64,000 nucleotides of DNA from CAVZZG01 sp963779685 (GCA_963779685.1 CAVZZG010000001.1:620001-684000), one strand, 5' to 3'. Shown: positions 8,252 to 16,829, counted from the first letter of the stretch. The notes: generated by a model from the letters alone, not told the origin. A program made the numbers and translations.

Positions 8252-8506
8252 ATGATGGATGGCTATGACATGGGGTCCGGCGGGTGGATCGTGGTGATCC
8301 TGTTCTGGGCCGTGCTCATCGGCGTGATAGTGTGGGCGGTGGTCAGGATCAGCCCGAACCGAAGTGGGTCGTCGCAGCCAACCCCGGCTGAGCAGCCGCG
8401 GGACATCCTTGACCGTCGCCTCGCACGTGGCGAGATCGATACTGACACTTACGACCGGTTGCGCGCGAAGCTCAGCGAGGACAAGGCGAGCGGTCGAACC
8501 ACCTAG
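8252..8506 (+). CDS. SHOCT-domain membrane protein
   Basis: 84 residues. One transmembrane helix (WIVVILFWAVLIGVIVWAVV) is followed by a linker and a C-terminal SHOCT motif ILDRRLARGEIDTDTYDRL. SHOCT domains are short helical oligomerisation modules at the ends of many membrane proteins. A good ribosome-binding site (GGAGGAG) lies about seven bases before the first of two adjacent ATG codons. It directly follows the exported protein at 7772 and ends before a strong bidirectional terminator. Confidence 0.75.
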   Translation: MMDGYDMGSGGWIVVILFWAVLIGVIVWAVVRISPNRSGSSQPTPAEQPRDILDRRLARGEIDTDTYDRLRAKLSEDKASGRTT

Positions 8507-8545
8507 CCCTGTCGCCTGTGGCCGCAAGGTGGCGTCGATGCAGAC

Positions 8546-8584
8546 AAAGGCTCCGGCTTCGCGGTACGGGAAGCCGGAGCCTTT
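8546..8584. terminator. Bidirectional intrinsic terminator
   Basis: Perfect 15-bp inverted repeat AAAGGCTCCGGCTTC (8546-8560) and GAAGCCGGAGCCTTT (8570-8584) around a 9-base loop. It lies between the convergent SHOCT gene (ends 8506) and copA (ends 8654), with AAA/TTT flanks on both sides, so it can serve both transcripts. Confidence 0.8.
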
Positions 8585-8653
8585 CGCGTGTTCCCGGCCG
8601 GGCGTGCCTCGCGGCGCTAACGCCTCGTGAACGGCCGAAGGGTCGTGCTGGCG

Positions 8654-10969
8654 TCAGGCGGTCGTGGCGAGTTCCGGCGCGACGCTCACTGTGCTGGCTG
8701 GGGCGACGGTCGTGACCGGGCGGTGGTTTGACCGGAAGCCACGGAGGCGGAGGGAGTTGGTGACGACGAAGGCGCTTGAGCCGGCCATGGCGGCGCCCGC
8801 CATGAGCGGGCTGAGGAGGCCGGTGGCGGCGAGGGGGAGGGCGGCGACGTTGTAGGCGAAGGCCCAGAACAGGTTGCCCTTGATAGTGCGCAGGGTGCGG
8901 CGGGAGAGTCGGACGGCGTCGGCGGCGGCGCGGAGGTCGCCGGAGACGAGGGTGATGTCGGAGGCCTCGATGGCGACGTCGGTGCCGGTGCCGATCGCGA
9001 GGCCGAGGTCGGCCTGCGCGAGTCCGGGGGCGTCGTTGACGCCGTCGCCGACCATTGCGACGACGCGGCCCTCGGCCTGGAGGCGGCGGACGACGCTGGC
9101 CTTGTCGGCGGGGAGCACCTCGGCGATCACGTCGGTGATGCCGACCTGGGCGGCGACCGCTTCGGCGGTGGCCTGGTTGTCGCCGGTGAGGAGCACGGGC
9201 CGCAGGCCGAGTGCCTTGAGGGCCTCGACGGCTTCGGCCGAGGTCGGCTTGACGGTGTCGGCGACGGCCAGCACGGCGTGGACGGCGCCGTCCCACGCGG
9301 CCATCACGGCGGTCTGTCCATCGGCTTCGGCGGCCCGGCGGGCCTGGTCGAGCTGCGGCGGGACGGAGAGGCTCCATTCGCGCATCAGGGAGGGGCGGCC
9401 CACCAGTACGGCGTGGCCGTCGACGATGCCTTCGATGCCGAGTCCTTCCCGGTTGGTGAACGACTCGACGGTGGGGAGGGTGCTGAGCTGGTCGCGGGCG
9501 GCACGTGCGATTGCCTGGGCGATCGGGTGCTCGGACGCGTCCTCGGCAGCGCCGGCGAGCCGCAGAACCTCATGATCGTCCGTGCCCGCATCGCTCGTGA
9601 TGGAGACGAGGCTCATGCGGCCGGTGGTGACGGTGCCGGTCTTGTCGAGCACGATCGTGTCGACGCGGCGGGTGGATTCGAGTACCTCGGCGCCCTTGAT
9701 CAGGATGCCGAGCTGCGCGCCGCGGCCGGTGCCGACGAGCAGGGCGGTCGGGGTTGCCAGGCCAAGGGCGCAGGGGCAGGCGATGATCAGCACGGCGACG
9801 GCGGCGGTGAACGCGAAGGCGGGGCTTGCGCCACCGGCGAGCCAGAACCCGAGGGTGCCAACGGCGAGCGTGATCACGATCGGGACGAACACGCCGGAGA
9901 TGCGGTCGGCGAGCCGCTGCACGGGGGCTTTGCCGGTCTGGGCTTCGGTCACGAGCCGGCCGATCTGGGCGAGCGCGGTCTCCTCGCCGATCTTGGTGGC
10001 GCGGATGATCAGGCGGCCGCCGGCGTTGACGGTGGCGCCGGCAACCTGGTCGCCGGGGTGCTTTTCGACGGGGACGGACTCGCCGGTCAGGAGCGACTGG
10101 TCGACGGCGGAGGAGCCTTCCTCGATGATGCCGTCGGTGGCGATCTTCTCGCCGGGGCGGACGACGAAGCGGTCGCCGACCTGGAGCTGGTCGATCGCGA
10201 CGCGCCGCTCGGAGCCGTCCTCTGCCAGCACCGAGACATCTTTGGCGCCGAGTTCGAGGAGGGCCTTGAGGGCGGCGCCGCTGCGGCGCTTGGCCCGGGC
10301 TTCGAAGTAGCGGCCGGCGAGGATGAAGGTGGTGACGACGCTTGCGACCTCGAGGTAGATCTGGCTTGCGCCCTCGCCGCGGCCGATGATCAGCTGGAAC
10401 GGCATCCGCATCGCCGGGTCGCCAGCGCCGAGGAAGAACAGGGCGGTCATCGACCAGCCCCACGCGGCCAGCGTGCCGACGCTGATCAGGGTGTCCATGG
10501 TGGCGGCACCGTGGCGGAGGTTCTGCCAGGCGGCGCGGTGAAACGGCCAGCCTGCCCAGAACACGACCGGCGTCGCGAGCTGGAGCGCGAGCCACTGCCA
10601 GCTGTCGAACTGGAGGGCGGGGATCATCGCCATCGCCAGCACCGGCAAGGTCAGCAGGCTCGCGGCGATCAGACGCAACCGCAGCGCCCGGGTCGGATCG
10701 ACGGGCGGCTCATCGGTCGCGGCCGTCGTCGCCTTCTGCTGTGGCAGGCGCGCGGTGTAGCCCGCGGCGGCGACAGCGGCCAGGAGATCGTCGGGAGTAA
10801 CGACTGCCGGGTCGTAGTCGACGGCGGCCTGCTCGATGGCGTAGTTGACCGTTGCCGTGACGCCGTCGAGCTTGTTGAGCTTGCGCTCGATCCGGGCCGC
10901 GCACGAGGCGCAGGTCATGCCCTCGATCGGGAGCTCGAGGCGTCCCGGTGTGACGATGCTGGTGGTCAT
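8654..10969 (-). CDS. copA: Copper-translocating P1B-type ATPase
   Basis: 771 residues, inner-membrane copper exporter. It has an N-terminal heavy-metal-associated domain with GMTCASC (residues 18-24), actuator motif LTGES (about 294-298), the transmembrane CPC motif in IIACPCALGLATP (398-400), phosphorylation site DKTGT (442-446), the HP locus EHPIAQAIA and MVGDGVNDAPGLAQAD. All catalytic motifs of a Cu(I) ATPase are intact. It overlaps the upstream secreted protein gene (ATGA), which in turn overlaps a CopZ-like chaperone gene, so the three form one operon. It is regulated from the promoter at 12024-12128, which carries an 18-bp palindrome. Confidence 0.95.
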   Translation of the reverse strand: MTTSIVTPGRLELPIEGMTCASCAARIERKLNKLDGVTATVNYAIEQAAVDYDPAVVTPDDLLAAVAAAGYTARLPQQKATTAATDEPPVDPTRALRLRLIAASLLTLPVLAMAMIPALQFDSWQWLALQLATPVVFWAGWPFHRAAWQNLRHGAATMDTLISVGTLAAWGWSMTALFFLGAGDPAMRMPFQLIIGRGEGASQIYLEVASVVTTFILAGRYFEARAKRRSGAALKALLELGAKDVSVLAEDGSERRVAIDQLQVGDRFVVRPGEKIATDGIIEEGSSAVDQSLLTGESVPVEKHPGDQVAGATVNAGGRLIIRATKIGEETALAQIGRLVTEAQTGKAPVQRLADRISGVFVPIVITLAVGTLGFWLAGGASPAFAFTAAVAVLIIACPCALGLATPTALLVGTGRGAQLGILIKGAEVLESTRRVDTIVLDKTGTVTTGRMSLVSITSDAGTDDHEVLRLAGAAEDASEHPIAQAIARAARDQLSTLPTVESFTNREGLGIEGIVDGHAVLVGRPSLMREWSLSVPPQLDQARRAAEADGQTAVMAAWDGAVHAVLAVADTVKPTSAEAVEALKALGLRPVLLTGDNQATAEAVAAQVGITDVIAEVLPADKASVVRRLQAEGRVVAMVGDGVNDAPGLAQADLGLAIGTGTDVAIEASDITLVSGDLRAAADAVRLSRRTLRTIKGNLFWAFAYNVAALPLAATGLLSPLMAGAAMAGSSAFVVTNSLRLRGFRSNHRPVTTVAPASTVSVAPELATTA

Positions 10970-11814
10970 GGGGTCACCTCGACCGTGAATGCGGCGGTGT
11001 GGACGGTGCCTGCGACCTGGAACTGCAGGAACAGGCGGTAGCTGCCGGCCGACGGGAAGTCGGCCGCGAACGGCACGACGCCGGTGGGCTGGGTGCCGTC
11101 GTGGGGGTGGACGTGGAGGTAGGCGAGGTCGCCCTGGCGCAGCGCGACCAGGTGGCCACGGGCGCCGAGGTACGGCTCGATATCGGCGACCGGCCGGCCA
11201 CCGCTGGTAACGGTGAAGGTGAGGTCGCTCTCCTTGCCGGCCCGCAGCTGCTGGTGCTGGACGGTGACGGTGTAGCCGTCGCTCGTGGCGCTCGGCGCCG
11301 GTGCGGGGAGGGACTCTGGCGTGTAGGTGCCAGGGACGGCGAGGTCGGCGGCGAGGACGTGCTTGACGCCGTCGCGCTGGAAGTCGGCGAACACCCTGTA
11401 GGCGCCGCTCTGCGGCATGCTGATCGGGGTCGACCAGGTGCCGTCGGGAGCCTCGGTCGGGTGCAGGTGCTGGTAGCCGGTGAGGTCGCGACGGGCGACG
11501 ATCAGGTGCAGGCGCCGCTGCGCCTCGACTTCGAAGCCGTCCCGGACGACGCGGCCCTTACGGTCGACGATCCGGAACGAGAGCGTCGCCGGCGTACCGG
11601 GCGTCGCCTGGAACGTGGCTGGGGTAATCGTGTAGGAGCCGTCGCTGACGACGACTCCCATCGCTCCGCCCATCCCCTTCATGGCGCTCATCCGCTCGCC
11701 GGTGGGGGCGGGCTGACCGGGGTGGACGCCGGCACCCGCGGCGGCAGCGACGCCGAACGCGGCGGCGAGGCCCGCGGCGAAGATGCCGAGCCGGGCGGGG
11801 ACGCTGAGGTTCAT
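10966..11814 (-). CDS. Secreted/membrane-tethered copper-resistance protein
   Basis: 282 residues from the ATG at 11814, which overlaps the chaperone stop. A signal-like helix (LGIFAAGLAAAFGVAAAAGA) is followed by a Met/Gly-rich linker (MSAMKGMGGAMG), then two similar beta-sandwich domains, each with a His motif: YQHLHPTEAPDGTW and YLHVHPHDGTQP. Repeated LHxHP motifs of this type occur in proteins co-encoded with copper ATPases and may bind copper outside the membrane. The operon position between chaperone and ATPase supports this. The biochemical role is not established from sequence alone. Confidence 0.7.
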   Translation of the reverse strand: MNLSVPARLGIFAAGLAAAFGVAAAAGAGVHPGQPAPTGERMSAMKGMGGAMGVVVSDGSYTITPATFQATPGTPATLSFRIVDRKGRVVRDGFEVEAQRRLHLIVARRDLTGYQHLHPTEAPDGTWSTPISMPQSGAYRVFADFQRDGVKHVLAADLAVPGTYTPESLPAPAPSATSDGYTVTVQHQQLRAGKESDLTFTVTSGGRPVADIEPYLGARGHLVALRQGDLAYLHVHPHDGTQPTGVVPFAADFPSAGSYRLFLQFQVAGTVHTAAFTVEVTP

Positions 11815-12023
11815 GACGCCACCTCGTAGCCCTCGTCCGTGACCGCGGCGACGATGGCGGCGGCCTCGACGTTCGAGCCGACGACGCGCATGCGGCCGCT
11901 GGCCAGGTCGACCTCGACGCGCTCGACGCCCGAAAGGTGGGAGACGGCCGCGGTCACGGCGACGCGGCAGTGGTCGCACGTCATGTGGTCGACGCGGTAG
12001 ATCTTCTCTTCGAGAGTGCTCAT
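11811..12023 (-). CDS. copZ: Copper chaperone, heavy-metal-associated domain
   Basis: 70 residues forming a single HMA domain, with the metal-binding motif MTCDHC (C16, C19) followed by the typical VTAAVSHLSGVERVEVDLASG. It would carry Cu(I) in the cytoplasm to the ATPase encoded two genes downstream. The first gene of the operon, its 5' region carries the conserved palindrome-N12-GAGCCTCATT element and a short hairpin just before the start codon. An AGGAG-like sequence (CAGGAGCC) precedes the ATG. Confidence 0.85.
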   Translation of the reverse strand: MSTLEEKIYRVDHMTCDHCRVAVTAAVSHLSGVERVEVDLASGRMRVVGSNVEAAAIVAAVTDEGYEVAS

Positions 12024-12052
12024 GATCCGGCTCCTGCGATTCAGTCTCGGGG

Positions 12053-12070
12053 TACGAGTTCACACTCGCA
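12053..12070 (-). promoter_or_regulatory. Conserved GNRA-type hairpin in the copZ leader
   Basis: On the minus strand TGCGAGT-GTGA-ACTCGTA folds into a 7-bp stem (one G-U pair) with a GTGA tetraloop, 29 bases before the ATG. The exporter leader at 16812-16829 has the same element with the loop-closing pair changed from T-A to C-G, a compensatory change. Confidence 0.55.
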
Positions 12071-12088
12071 CCCGGCCCGCTCCGCCGG

Positions 12089-12128
12089 AATGAGGCTCGC
12101 TCGCGGCTGCGGTGTGGGTGGCCACACC
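12089..12128 (-). promoter_or_regulatory. copZ operon promoter with 18-bp palindromic operator
   Basis: The palindrome GGTGTGGGTGGCCACACC occupies 12111-12128. Reading toward copZ it is followed by 12 bases and GAGCCTCATT (12098-12089), then ATG 87 bases from the palindrome. The exporter promoter (16754-16793) has the same palindrome, the same 12-base gap and the same GAGCCTCATT. The operator would overlap or abut a -35 region. Confidence 0.65.
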
Positions 12129-12142
12129 GTTGACGCGCGGCG

Positions 12143-12896
12143 TCAGGACTGCAGGAAGGCGAGGACCGCGAGGAACGCGCCGGTGGGTATCGGCGGCGAC
12201 CGGCAGGTGCAGCTTCTGGAAGATGCTCGTGACGTGCTTCTCGACGCCGCGTTCGGTCAGGAACACGCGTGCCGCGATGGCCGAGTTCGACAGCCCCTCG
12301 GCCATCAGTTCGAGCACCTCCCGCTCGCGAGCGGTCAATTCGCCGATCGGATCGTCCCGGCGCCGCCGGCCGACGAGTTGCGAGACGACCGTGGGATCAA
12401 GCGCCGAGCCGCCTTCGGCCACGCGCTTGACGGCAGCGACGAAGTCGGCGAGGTCGTACACCCGGTCCTTCAGCAGGTAGCCGACGCCTTCCGCGCTTCC
12501 CTGCAGCAACTCGAGCGCGTAGCCCTGCTCGACGTACTGCGAGAGGACGAGCACCGCCGTCTCGGGATGCTTCTCCCGGATCTCCTTCGCGGCGCGCAGA
12601 CCCTCGTCGGTCTGCGTCGGCGGCATCTTGATGTCCACGATCGCAACGTCGGGCTTGTAGGAGCGGACCTTCAGCAGCAGATCCTCGGCCGTGCCGCTCT
12701 GCCCGACGATCTTGAACCCCTTGCTCGTGAGCAGGCTCGCGATGCCCTCGCGCAGCAGCACCGAGTCGTCGGCGAGGACAACCCGAATGGGCGCCTTGTC
12801 TTGCTCCGGGTCGGGGTGCTCGACGTCGACGCTTGGATTCTCGCCGACCAGGAGCGAACGCGCGAACCCGCCGTCGCGCTCAGCGGGTGGGTGCAA
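12143..12896 (-). CDS. NarL/LuxR-family response regulator (one frameshift at the C-terminus)
   Basis: Receiver domain IRVVLADDSVLLREG with the phosphoacceptor in VAIVDIKMPP, LSQYVEQGYA and the conserved lysine in YLLKDRV. The C-terminal LuxR HTH is LTAREREVLELMAEGLSNSAIAARVFLTERGVEKHVTSIFQKL. One extra T near 12180 disrupts the last residues; corrected, the protein ends HRRVLAVLAFLQS at the TGA at 12143. The start is uncertain: a TTG at 12896 with TCAAGG upstream fits best and overlaps the stop of the preceding receiver gene. Its likely partner is the kinase at 13383. It lies between that kinase and the copper operon and is a candidate regulator of the palindrome-bearing promoters. Confidence 0.8.
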
Positions 12897-13242
12897 GCAG
12901 GGCCTTGATCGCCTGGGCCGAGAGCTCGGATTTCGGCACGAAGCCGACCGCGGAGCTTCTCGCGACGAGCGCACCGAAGTCGGCGCCGTCGAGGCTCGAG
13001 GTCAGGATCACCTTCGGCGCCACGTCGAGTGCGCGAAGCCGTTCGGCGACCTCGAACCCGTCGAGATCCGGGAGCTGCACATCGAGGATCACCACGTCGG
13101 GAGCGTGCTCCCTCGCCGCTTGCAAGCCGGCGGCGCCGTCTCCGGCCTCAGCGACGACGACGAACCCGCCTCGCTCGAGCAGCTGTCGCGCGGCTGCCCG
13201 AAAGGCGTCGTTGTCGTCAACGATCAGTACCCGCCGGCCCAT
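12880..13242 (-). CDS. Receiver-only response regulator (CheY-like)
   Basis: 120 residues from the ATG at 13242 (MGRRVLIVDDND). It is a complete receiver domain: the acidic pair in VDDND, phosphoacceptor in VVILDVQLPDLDG, threonine/serine in ILTSSLDG and lysine in VPKSE. There is no output domain, so it probably acts as a phosphate sink, relay or protein-binding switch for the adjacent kinase. It is directly upstream of, and slightly overlaps, the NarL regulator, and is divergent from the histidine kinase. Confidence 0.85.
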   Translation of the reverse strand: MGRRVLIVDDNDAFRAAARQLLERGGFVVVAEAGDGAAGLQAAREHAPDVVILDVQLPDLDGFEVAERLRALDVAPKVILTSSLDGADFGALVARSSAVGFVPKSELSAQAIKALLAPTR

Positions 13243-13382
13243 GCGAGGAGCGTACCGACCGTGCCTTCGCAGAGCAGTGTGGCTAGCTCGCCTCTTTGGG
13301 CAGCGGTAGCATGGCATCGTGGGGGCCGGTTGATGAGCGGGATGAAGCGACACGGCGGTACGCGGCGCACGGAGGTGCTCTC

Positions 13383-15152
13383 TTGAGCTCGCTTGCAGCA
13401 GCGCGCGTGCACCTTCGCTCGCACCCGATCGTGGTCGGCATCGGTGCCGCCGCTGTCGTCTGTGCGGCGCTGGCCGCGGCGTCGATCGAGCGCGGTCAGC
13501 TTCGCGGCGACGACCCGTCGCTCGCTGCCTTCACGGTCGTCGCCGGCGTCTCGTTCGTGTCGGCCGGCCTTGTCGCCTCGGCGCGCCGGCGGGAGCGATG
13601 GACCGGCGCGCTGATGATCGGCGCTGGCTTCGCGCTCTTCGCGGGAACGCTGATCCGGGCGGACCACTCGGTGCCGTTCACGCTCGGCCTGGTTTCGCTC
13701 GGAATCCCCGCGGCAGTGCTCGCGCACCTCGTCCTCGTGTTTCCGGACGGACGGCTCCACTCGAGCTGGGAGCGCCTGGTCGTCGGTGCGGCGTACTTCA
13801 ACGCGATCGTGGTCCAGGTCGTGATGCTGATGTTCATGCCGATCGGACAGGTCGGTGGTTGTCCGTGCCCGCAGAACCTGCTGTTCGCTCGTGATGACAT
13901 GGACGTTCACATGAGGCTGATGGACGTCGAGCGCTATCTGGGCATCGCGGTCGCGGGGGCCGTCCTGTTCGACCTGGCTCTGCGCTGGCGCATCGCCTCG
14001 CCGCCGCTCAGACGTGTGCTGTTCCCGATCGTGGTCAGCGGCGGTCTGGCGATCGCGTTGCTCGCAGCGACCCTGATCGCCAGCGCGCTGCCCTACCAGG
14101 GCGCGCCGCTGAAGCTGCAGGCCGCCGAACGATTGGCGTTCGGCGTCGTGCCGATCGCGTACCTCGTCGGGCTGTGGCGCGCCAGGATGGGCCGGCTCGG
14201 AGCCAGCGACCTGGTCGTGGAGCTCAGCCGAGGCGTCGAACCCGGCCGGCTCCGAGACGCGATTGCTCGATCGCTGGGTGATCCGTCATTGGAGCTTGGC
14301 TTCTGGATCCGCGACCCGGATGAGTACGTGGACGTGGACGGGCAGCCCGTCTCCGTCGTTCCGGTTGCGGGACGTGCCGTGACGATCCTCGAGCGCAACG
14401 GCGGCAAGGTGGCCGCGCTCGTCCACGACGAGGCGCTGAGCGAGAACCCGGCGCTGCTCGACGCCGTCGCGAGCGCCGCCGGGCTCGCGCTCGAGAACGA
14501 GCGCCTGCTCGCCGAGTCGCGCGCGCGGCTCGACGAGGTGCGGGACTCCCGCGCCCGGCTCGTCGAGGCGAGCGTGACCGAGCGGCGGCGGCTCGAGCGG
14601 AACCTCCACGACGGCGCACAGCAACGGCTTGTCACCCTCTCCCTGCACCTGCGAATGGCCCAGGAGACGCTGCACGACGACCCGCTCGCGACCGCGACGA
14701 TGCTGGCCGGCGCCGGCGACGACCTCAAACAAGCGCTCGATGAGCTCCGCGAGCTCGCCCGCGGCCTGCACCCGGCCGTGCTCACCGACCGTGGACTCGC
14801 GCCGGCCCTGGAATCGCTCGCGAACCGCTCGCCGTTCCCGGTCACGATCACCGGAGTCCCGGAGCACCGGCTCCCCGAACCAGTCGAAGCGGCCCTCTAC
14901 TACGTCGTGGCGGAAAGCCTCACGAACGCCGCGAAGCACGCCGGCGCGACGGAGGGAAGCGTCGAGCTGTCGACGACACCCGAGACGGCGGTGGTCGAGA
15001 TTCGCGACAACGGTAGCGGCGGCGCGAACCTGAGCAGCGGCAGCGGGCTCCGTGGGCTGGTCGACCGCGTCGAGGCCCTCGGGGGCGCGTTGCAGCTCCA
15101 GAGCCCGGTGGGCGGCGGAACGACCATCCGCGCTCAGCTGCCGCTCGTCTGA
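13383..15152 (+). CDS. NarL-type sensor histidine kinase (HisKA_3)
   Basis: 589 residues from a TTG preceded by an excellent GGAGGTG at 13371-13377; in-frame codons further upstream lack such a site. The N-terminal half holds about eight transmembrane helices (SHPIVVGIGAAAVVCAALA onward). A GAF-like segment (ELGFWIRDPDEYVDVDGQPV, VTILERNGGKVAALVHD) is followed by the dimerisation/phosphoacceptor helix ERRRLERNLHDGAQQRLV and an HATPase_c domain (ESLTNAAKHAGA, EIRDNGSGG, GSGLRGLVDRVEALGG). It pairs with one or both response regulators encoded divergently. Its last 19 bases overlap the convergent esterase gene. The signal sensed is unknown. Confidence 0.9.
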   Translation: MSSLAAARVHLRSHPIVVGIGAAAVVCAALAAASIERGQLRGDDPSLAAFTVVAGVSFVSAGLVASARRRERWTGALMIGAGFALFAGTLIRADHSVPFTLGLVSLGIPAAVLAHLVLVFPDGRLHSSWERLVVGAAYFNAIVVQVVMLMFMPIGQVGGCPCPQNLLFARDDMDVHMRLMDVERYLGIAVAGAVLFDLALRWRIASPPLRRVLFPIVVSGGLAIALLAATLIASALPYQGAPLKLQAAERLAFGVVPIAYLVGLWRARMGRLGASDLVVELSRGVEPGRLRDAIARSLGDPSLELGFWIRDPDEYVDVDGQPVSVVPVAGRAVTILERNGGKVAALVHDEALSENPALLDAVASAAGLALENERLLAESRARLDEVRDSRARLVEASVTERRRLERNLHDGAQQRLVTLSLHLRMAQETLHDDPLATATMLAGAGDDLKQALDELRELARGLHPAVLTDRGLAPALESLANRSPFPVTITGVPEHRLPEPVEAALYYVVAESLTNAAKHAGATEGSVELSTTPETAVVEIRDNGSGGANLSSGSGLRGLVDRVEALGGALQLQSPVGGGTTIRAQLPLV

Positions 15153-16537
15153 GCGCGGATCCCCGGGTGCCGGGCGAGGACGGCTGCGAAGCTTCGGCCG
15201 CTTTCGACGCCGAGCGCGGGGCCGACGAAGGCGGCGATCGCGTCGCCGGTCATCGACGTCATGCCGGCGAGCGAAACGGAGCCCATGACCAGGGTCGGGC
15301 CGATCAGGCCACGTCCAAGCGACGTCAGGTACGACGGATCGTCGGTGAAGCTGAGGTGCTGGCTCCCCCGGATCGTCAGGAGCGTCGCGCCACCGCCCTG
15401 GCGTGCGAGGAACCGGTCGCGGCCCTGCGTGTACTCCGCGGTCTGCGTCACGTCGGACCCGACCCAGAGGAAGGGCCGGTTCAGGCGAGCGTCCGGCTCT
15501 GTCCCGAAGAGCTTGCCGTCGAGGTTGACGCCGACCTTGAAGCGCGGATCGCTGGCCATGGCCTGGACGGCGGTCGCGCCGCCCATCGAGTGACCGGCGA
15601 TCCCGACGTGCTGCATATCGAGGTGCCCCGCAAGCGGCGAACGCGGCTCGAGCCGGGCGAGCTGATCGAGCTGGTCGAGCGCGAACCGGATGTCAGCCAC
15701 CCGCACGTCGATCAGGCGCTCGAGCGCAGGATGCGGCGGCGGCCCCGCCACGTCGGGGTGGATCGTCTCCCCGACCACCTCGCCATCCGCCAAGACGGTG
15801 ACCGCTGACTCGTAGGGAACGCTGAGCGCCACGACGACGTAGCCGCGGCTCGCGAGGTCCGCACAGAGCGCCGTGTACGCCTCGCGCGGCATCGACAAGC
15901 CGGGCGAGAAGAACAGCACCGGCCACGTTCGCTGCGCGGCACTGACCGGGGTCGCCACGGTCGCGTGCGTCGCGACGGAACCGAAGGAACCGAACATGAA
16001 CGACGGCAGCCCGGAGATCGACGCCGGCAGATGACCCTGCGCCTCGAAGTACGGCACCGCCCGCCCCGTCGTCGCGTCGGTCGGGTACCACGCCTGAGCG
16101 ATGACCTGGCGGTGGTCCGACGGGTCAGCGGTGAACGTCTCGGGACGGCTCGTGTCGGTCCAGCGGAAGATCACGCTGCCGACGCGATGCGGCCCGGACG
16201 GCTTCGGCAGCGCCGGCACGACCGCGGTCAGGAGCGCCAGCCCGCCCAACACGACACCGACGATCAGCACCGCCCGCCCAACCACCCTCCGCCAGCGGCG
16301 CGAGCGACCCGGCCGCCAGCGCCGAAGCGCAGCGGCAGCCACGACCGCCAGAGCGAGAACCTGCCACGGCACGAGCTGCCAACGCAAGCCCTCCGCCAGG
16401 AGCGTCGCAGCCGCCAGGGCCGCGGCAGCGATCGAGAACGCCTGAAGCATGTTCCTGTGACGCAGTCGCGAGAACCCCCACCACAAGCCCGCCACGAGCG
16501 TGACGACGACCATGACCGTATCGATGTTGGCGCCCAT
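15134..16537 (-). CDS. PAF-acetylhydrolase-like alpha/beta hydrolase with membrane N-terminus
   Basis: 467 residues. About 110 N-terminal residues form three or four membrane helices. Then comes an extracytoplasmic esterase domain of the platelet-activating-factor acetylhydrolase (isoform II) type: AWYPTD, VLFFSPGLSMPREAYTALCADLASRGYVVV, nucleophile elbow GHSMGG, DGKLFG and RGSQHLSFTD with the catalytic histidine. A GGGAGG ribosome-binding site precedes the ATG. Upstream, 84 bases from the start, is the same 18-bp palindrome found before copZ and the exporter, so it probably belongs to that regulon. It may hydrolyse a small ester or modified lipid; the substrate is unknown. Confidence 0.8.
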   Translation of the reverse strand: MGANIDTVMVVVTLVAGLWWGFSRLRHRNMLQAFSIAAAALAAATLLAEGLRWQLVPWQVLALAVVAAAALRRWRPGRSRRWRRVVGRAVLIVGVVLGGLALLTAVVPALPKPSGPHRVGSVIFRWTDTSRPETFTADPSDHRQVIAQAWYPTDATTGRAVPYFEAQGHLPASISGLPSFMFGSFGSVATHATVATPVSAAQRTWPVLFFSPGLSMPREAYTALCADLASRGYVVVALSVPYESAVTVLADGEVVGETIHPDVAGPPPHPALERLIDVRVADIRFALDQLDQLARLEPRSPLAGHLDMQHVGIAGHSMGGATAVQAMASDPRFKVGVNLDGKLFGTEPDARLNRPFLWVGSDVTQTAEYTQGRDRFLARQGGGATLLTIRGSQHLSFTDDPSYLTSLGRGLIGPTLVMGSVSLAGMTSMTGDAIAAFVGPALGVESGRSFAAVLARHPGIRAQTSGS

Positions 16538-16621
16538 CTCACATCCTCCCTCGAGTCGCGTGCAGTCGATTCAGACTCGACGACGCACGATCGAACGGGA
16601 AGGCGGCCCGCACCCCGCTGA

Positions 16622-16639
16622 GGTGTAGCCACCCACACC
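16622..16639 (-). promoter_or_regulatory. 18-bp palindromic operator of the esterase gene
   Basis: Minus-strand GGTGTGGGTGGCTACACC, one base different from the copZ copy, located 84 bases before the esterase ATG at 16537. The following sequence does not contain the GAGCCTCATT block seen at the other two promoters. Confidence 0.6.
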
Positions 16640-16753
16640 GCAACACGCTCGAATTCGCCGTTCTTCGGTACCGCAGCGTCGTGGCCGCGCCCATCGCCGG
16701 CGACCAGCATGGACTCCTCGCAGTAGGTACCCGGCTCGCGTCCCGGCGATGGC

Positions 16754-16793
16754 GGTGTGGGCAGCCACACCGAACCCGCGAGGGAGCCTCATT
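16754..16793 (+). promoter_or_regulatory. Exporter promoter with 18-bp palindromic operator
   Basis: The palindrome GGTGTGGGCAGCCACACC (16754-16771), a 12-base gap, then GAGCCTCATT (16784-16793). The palindrome ends 86 bases before the exporter ATG at 16858. The layout is identical to the copZ promoter. Confidence 0.65.
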
Positions 16794-16811
16794 ACCGGCC
16801 GGCCGCCGGAC

Positions 16812-16829
16812 TGCGAGCGTGAGCTCGTA
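16812..16829 (+). promoter_or_regulatory. Conserved GNRA-type hairpin in the exporter leader
   Basis: TGCGAGC-GTGA-GCTCGTA: a 7-bp stem with a GTGA tetraloop, 28 bases before the ATG. It differs from the copZ-leader hairpin only by a compensating closing-pair change. Confidence 0.55.

Noticed and set aside
9278..11041. 587-residue plus-strand frame opposite copA
   Set aside because: It mirrors the copA codons and has no recognisable motif, while copA has every P-type ATPase motif.
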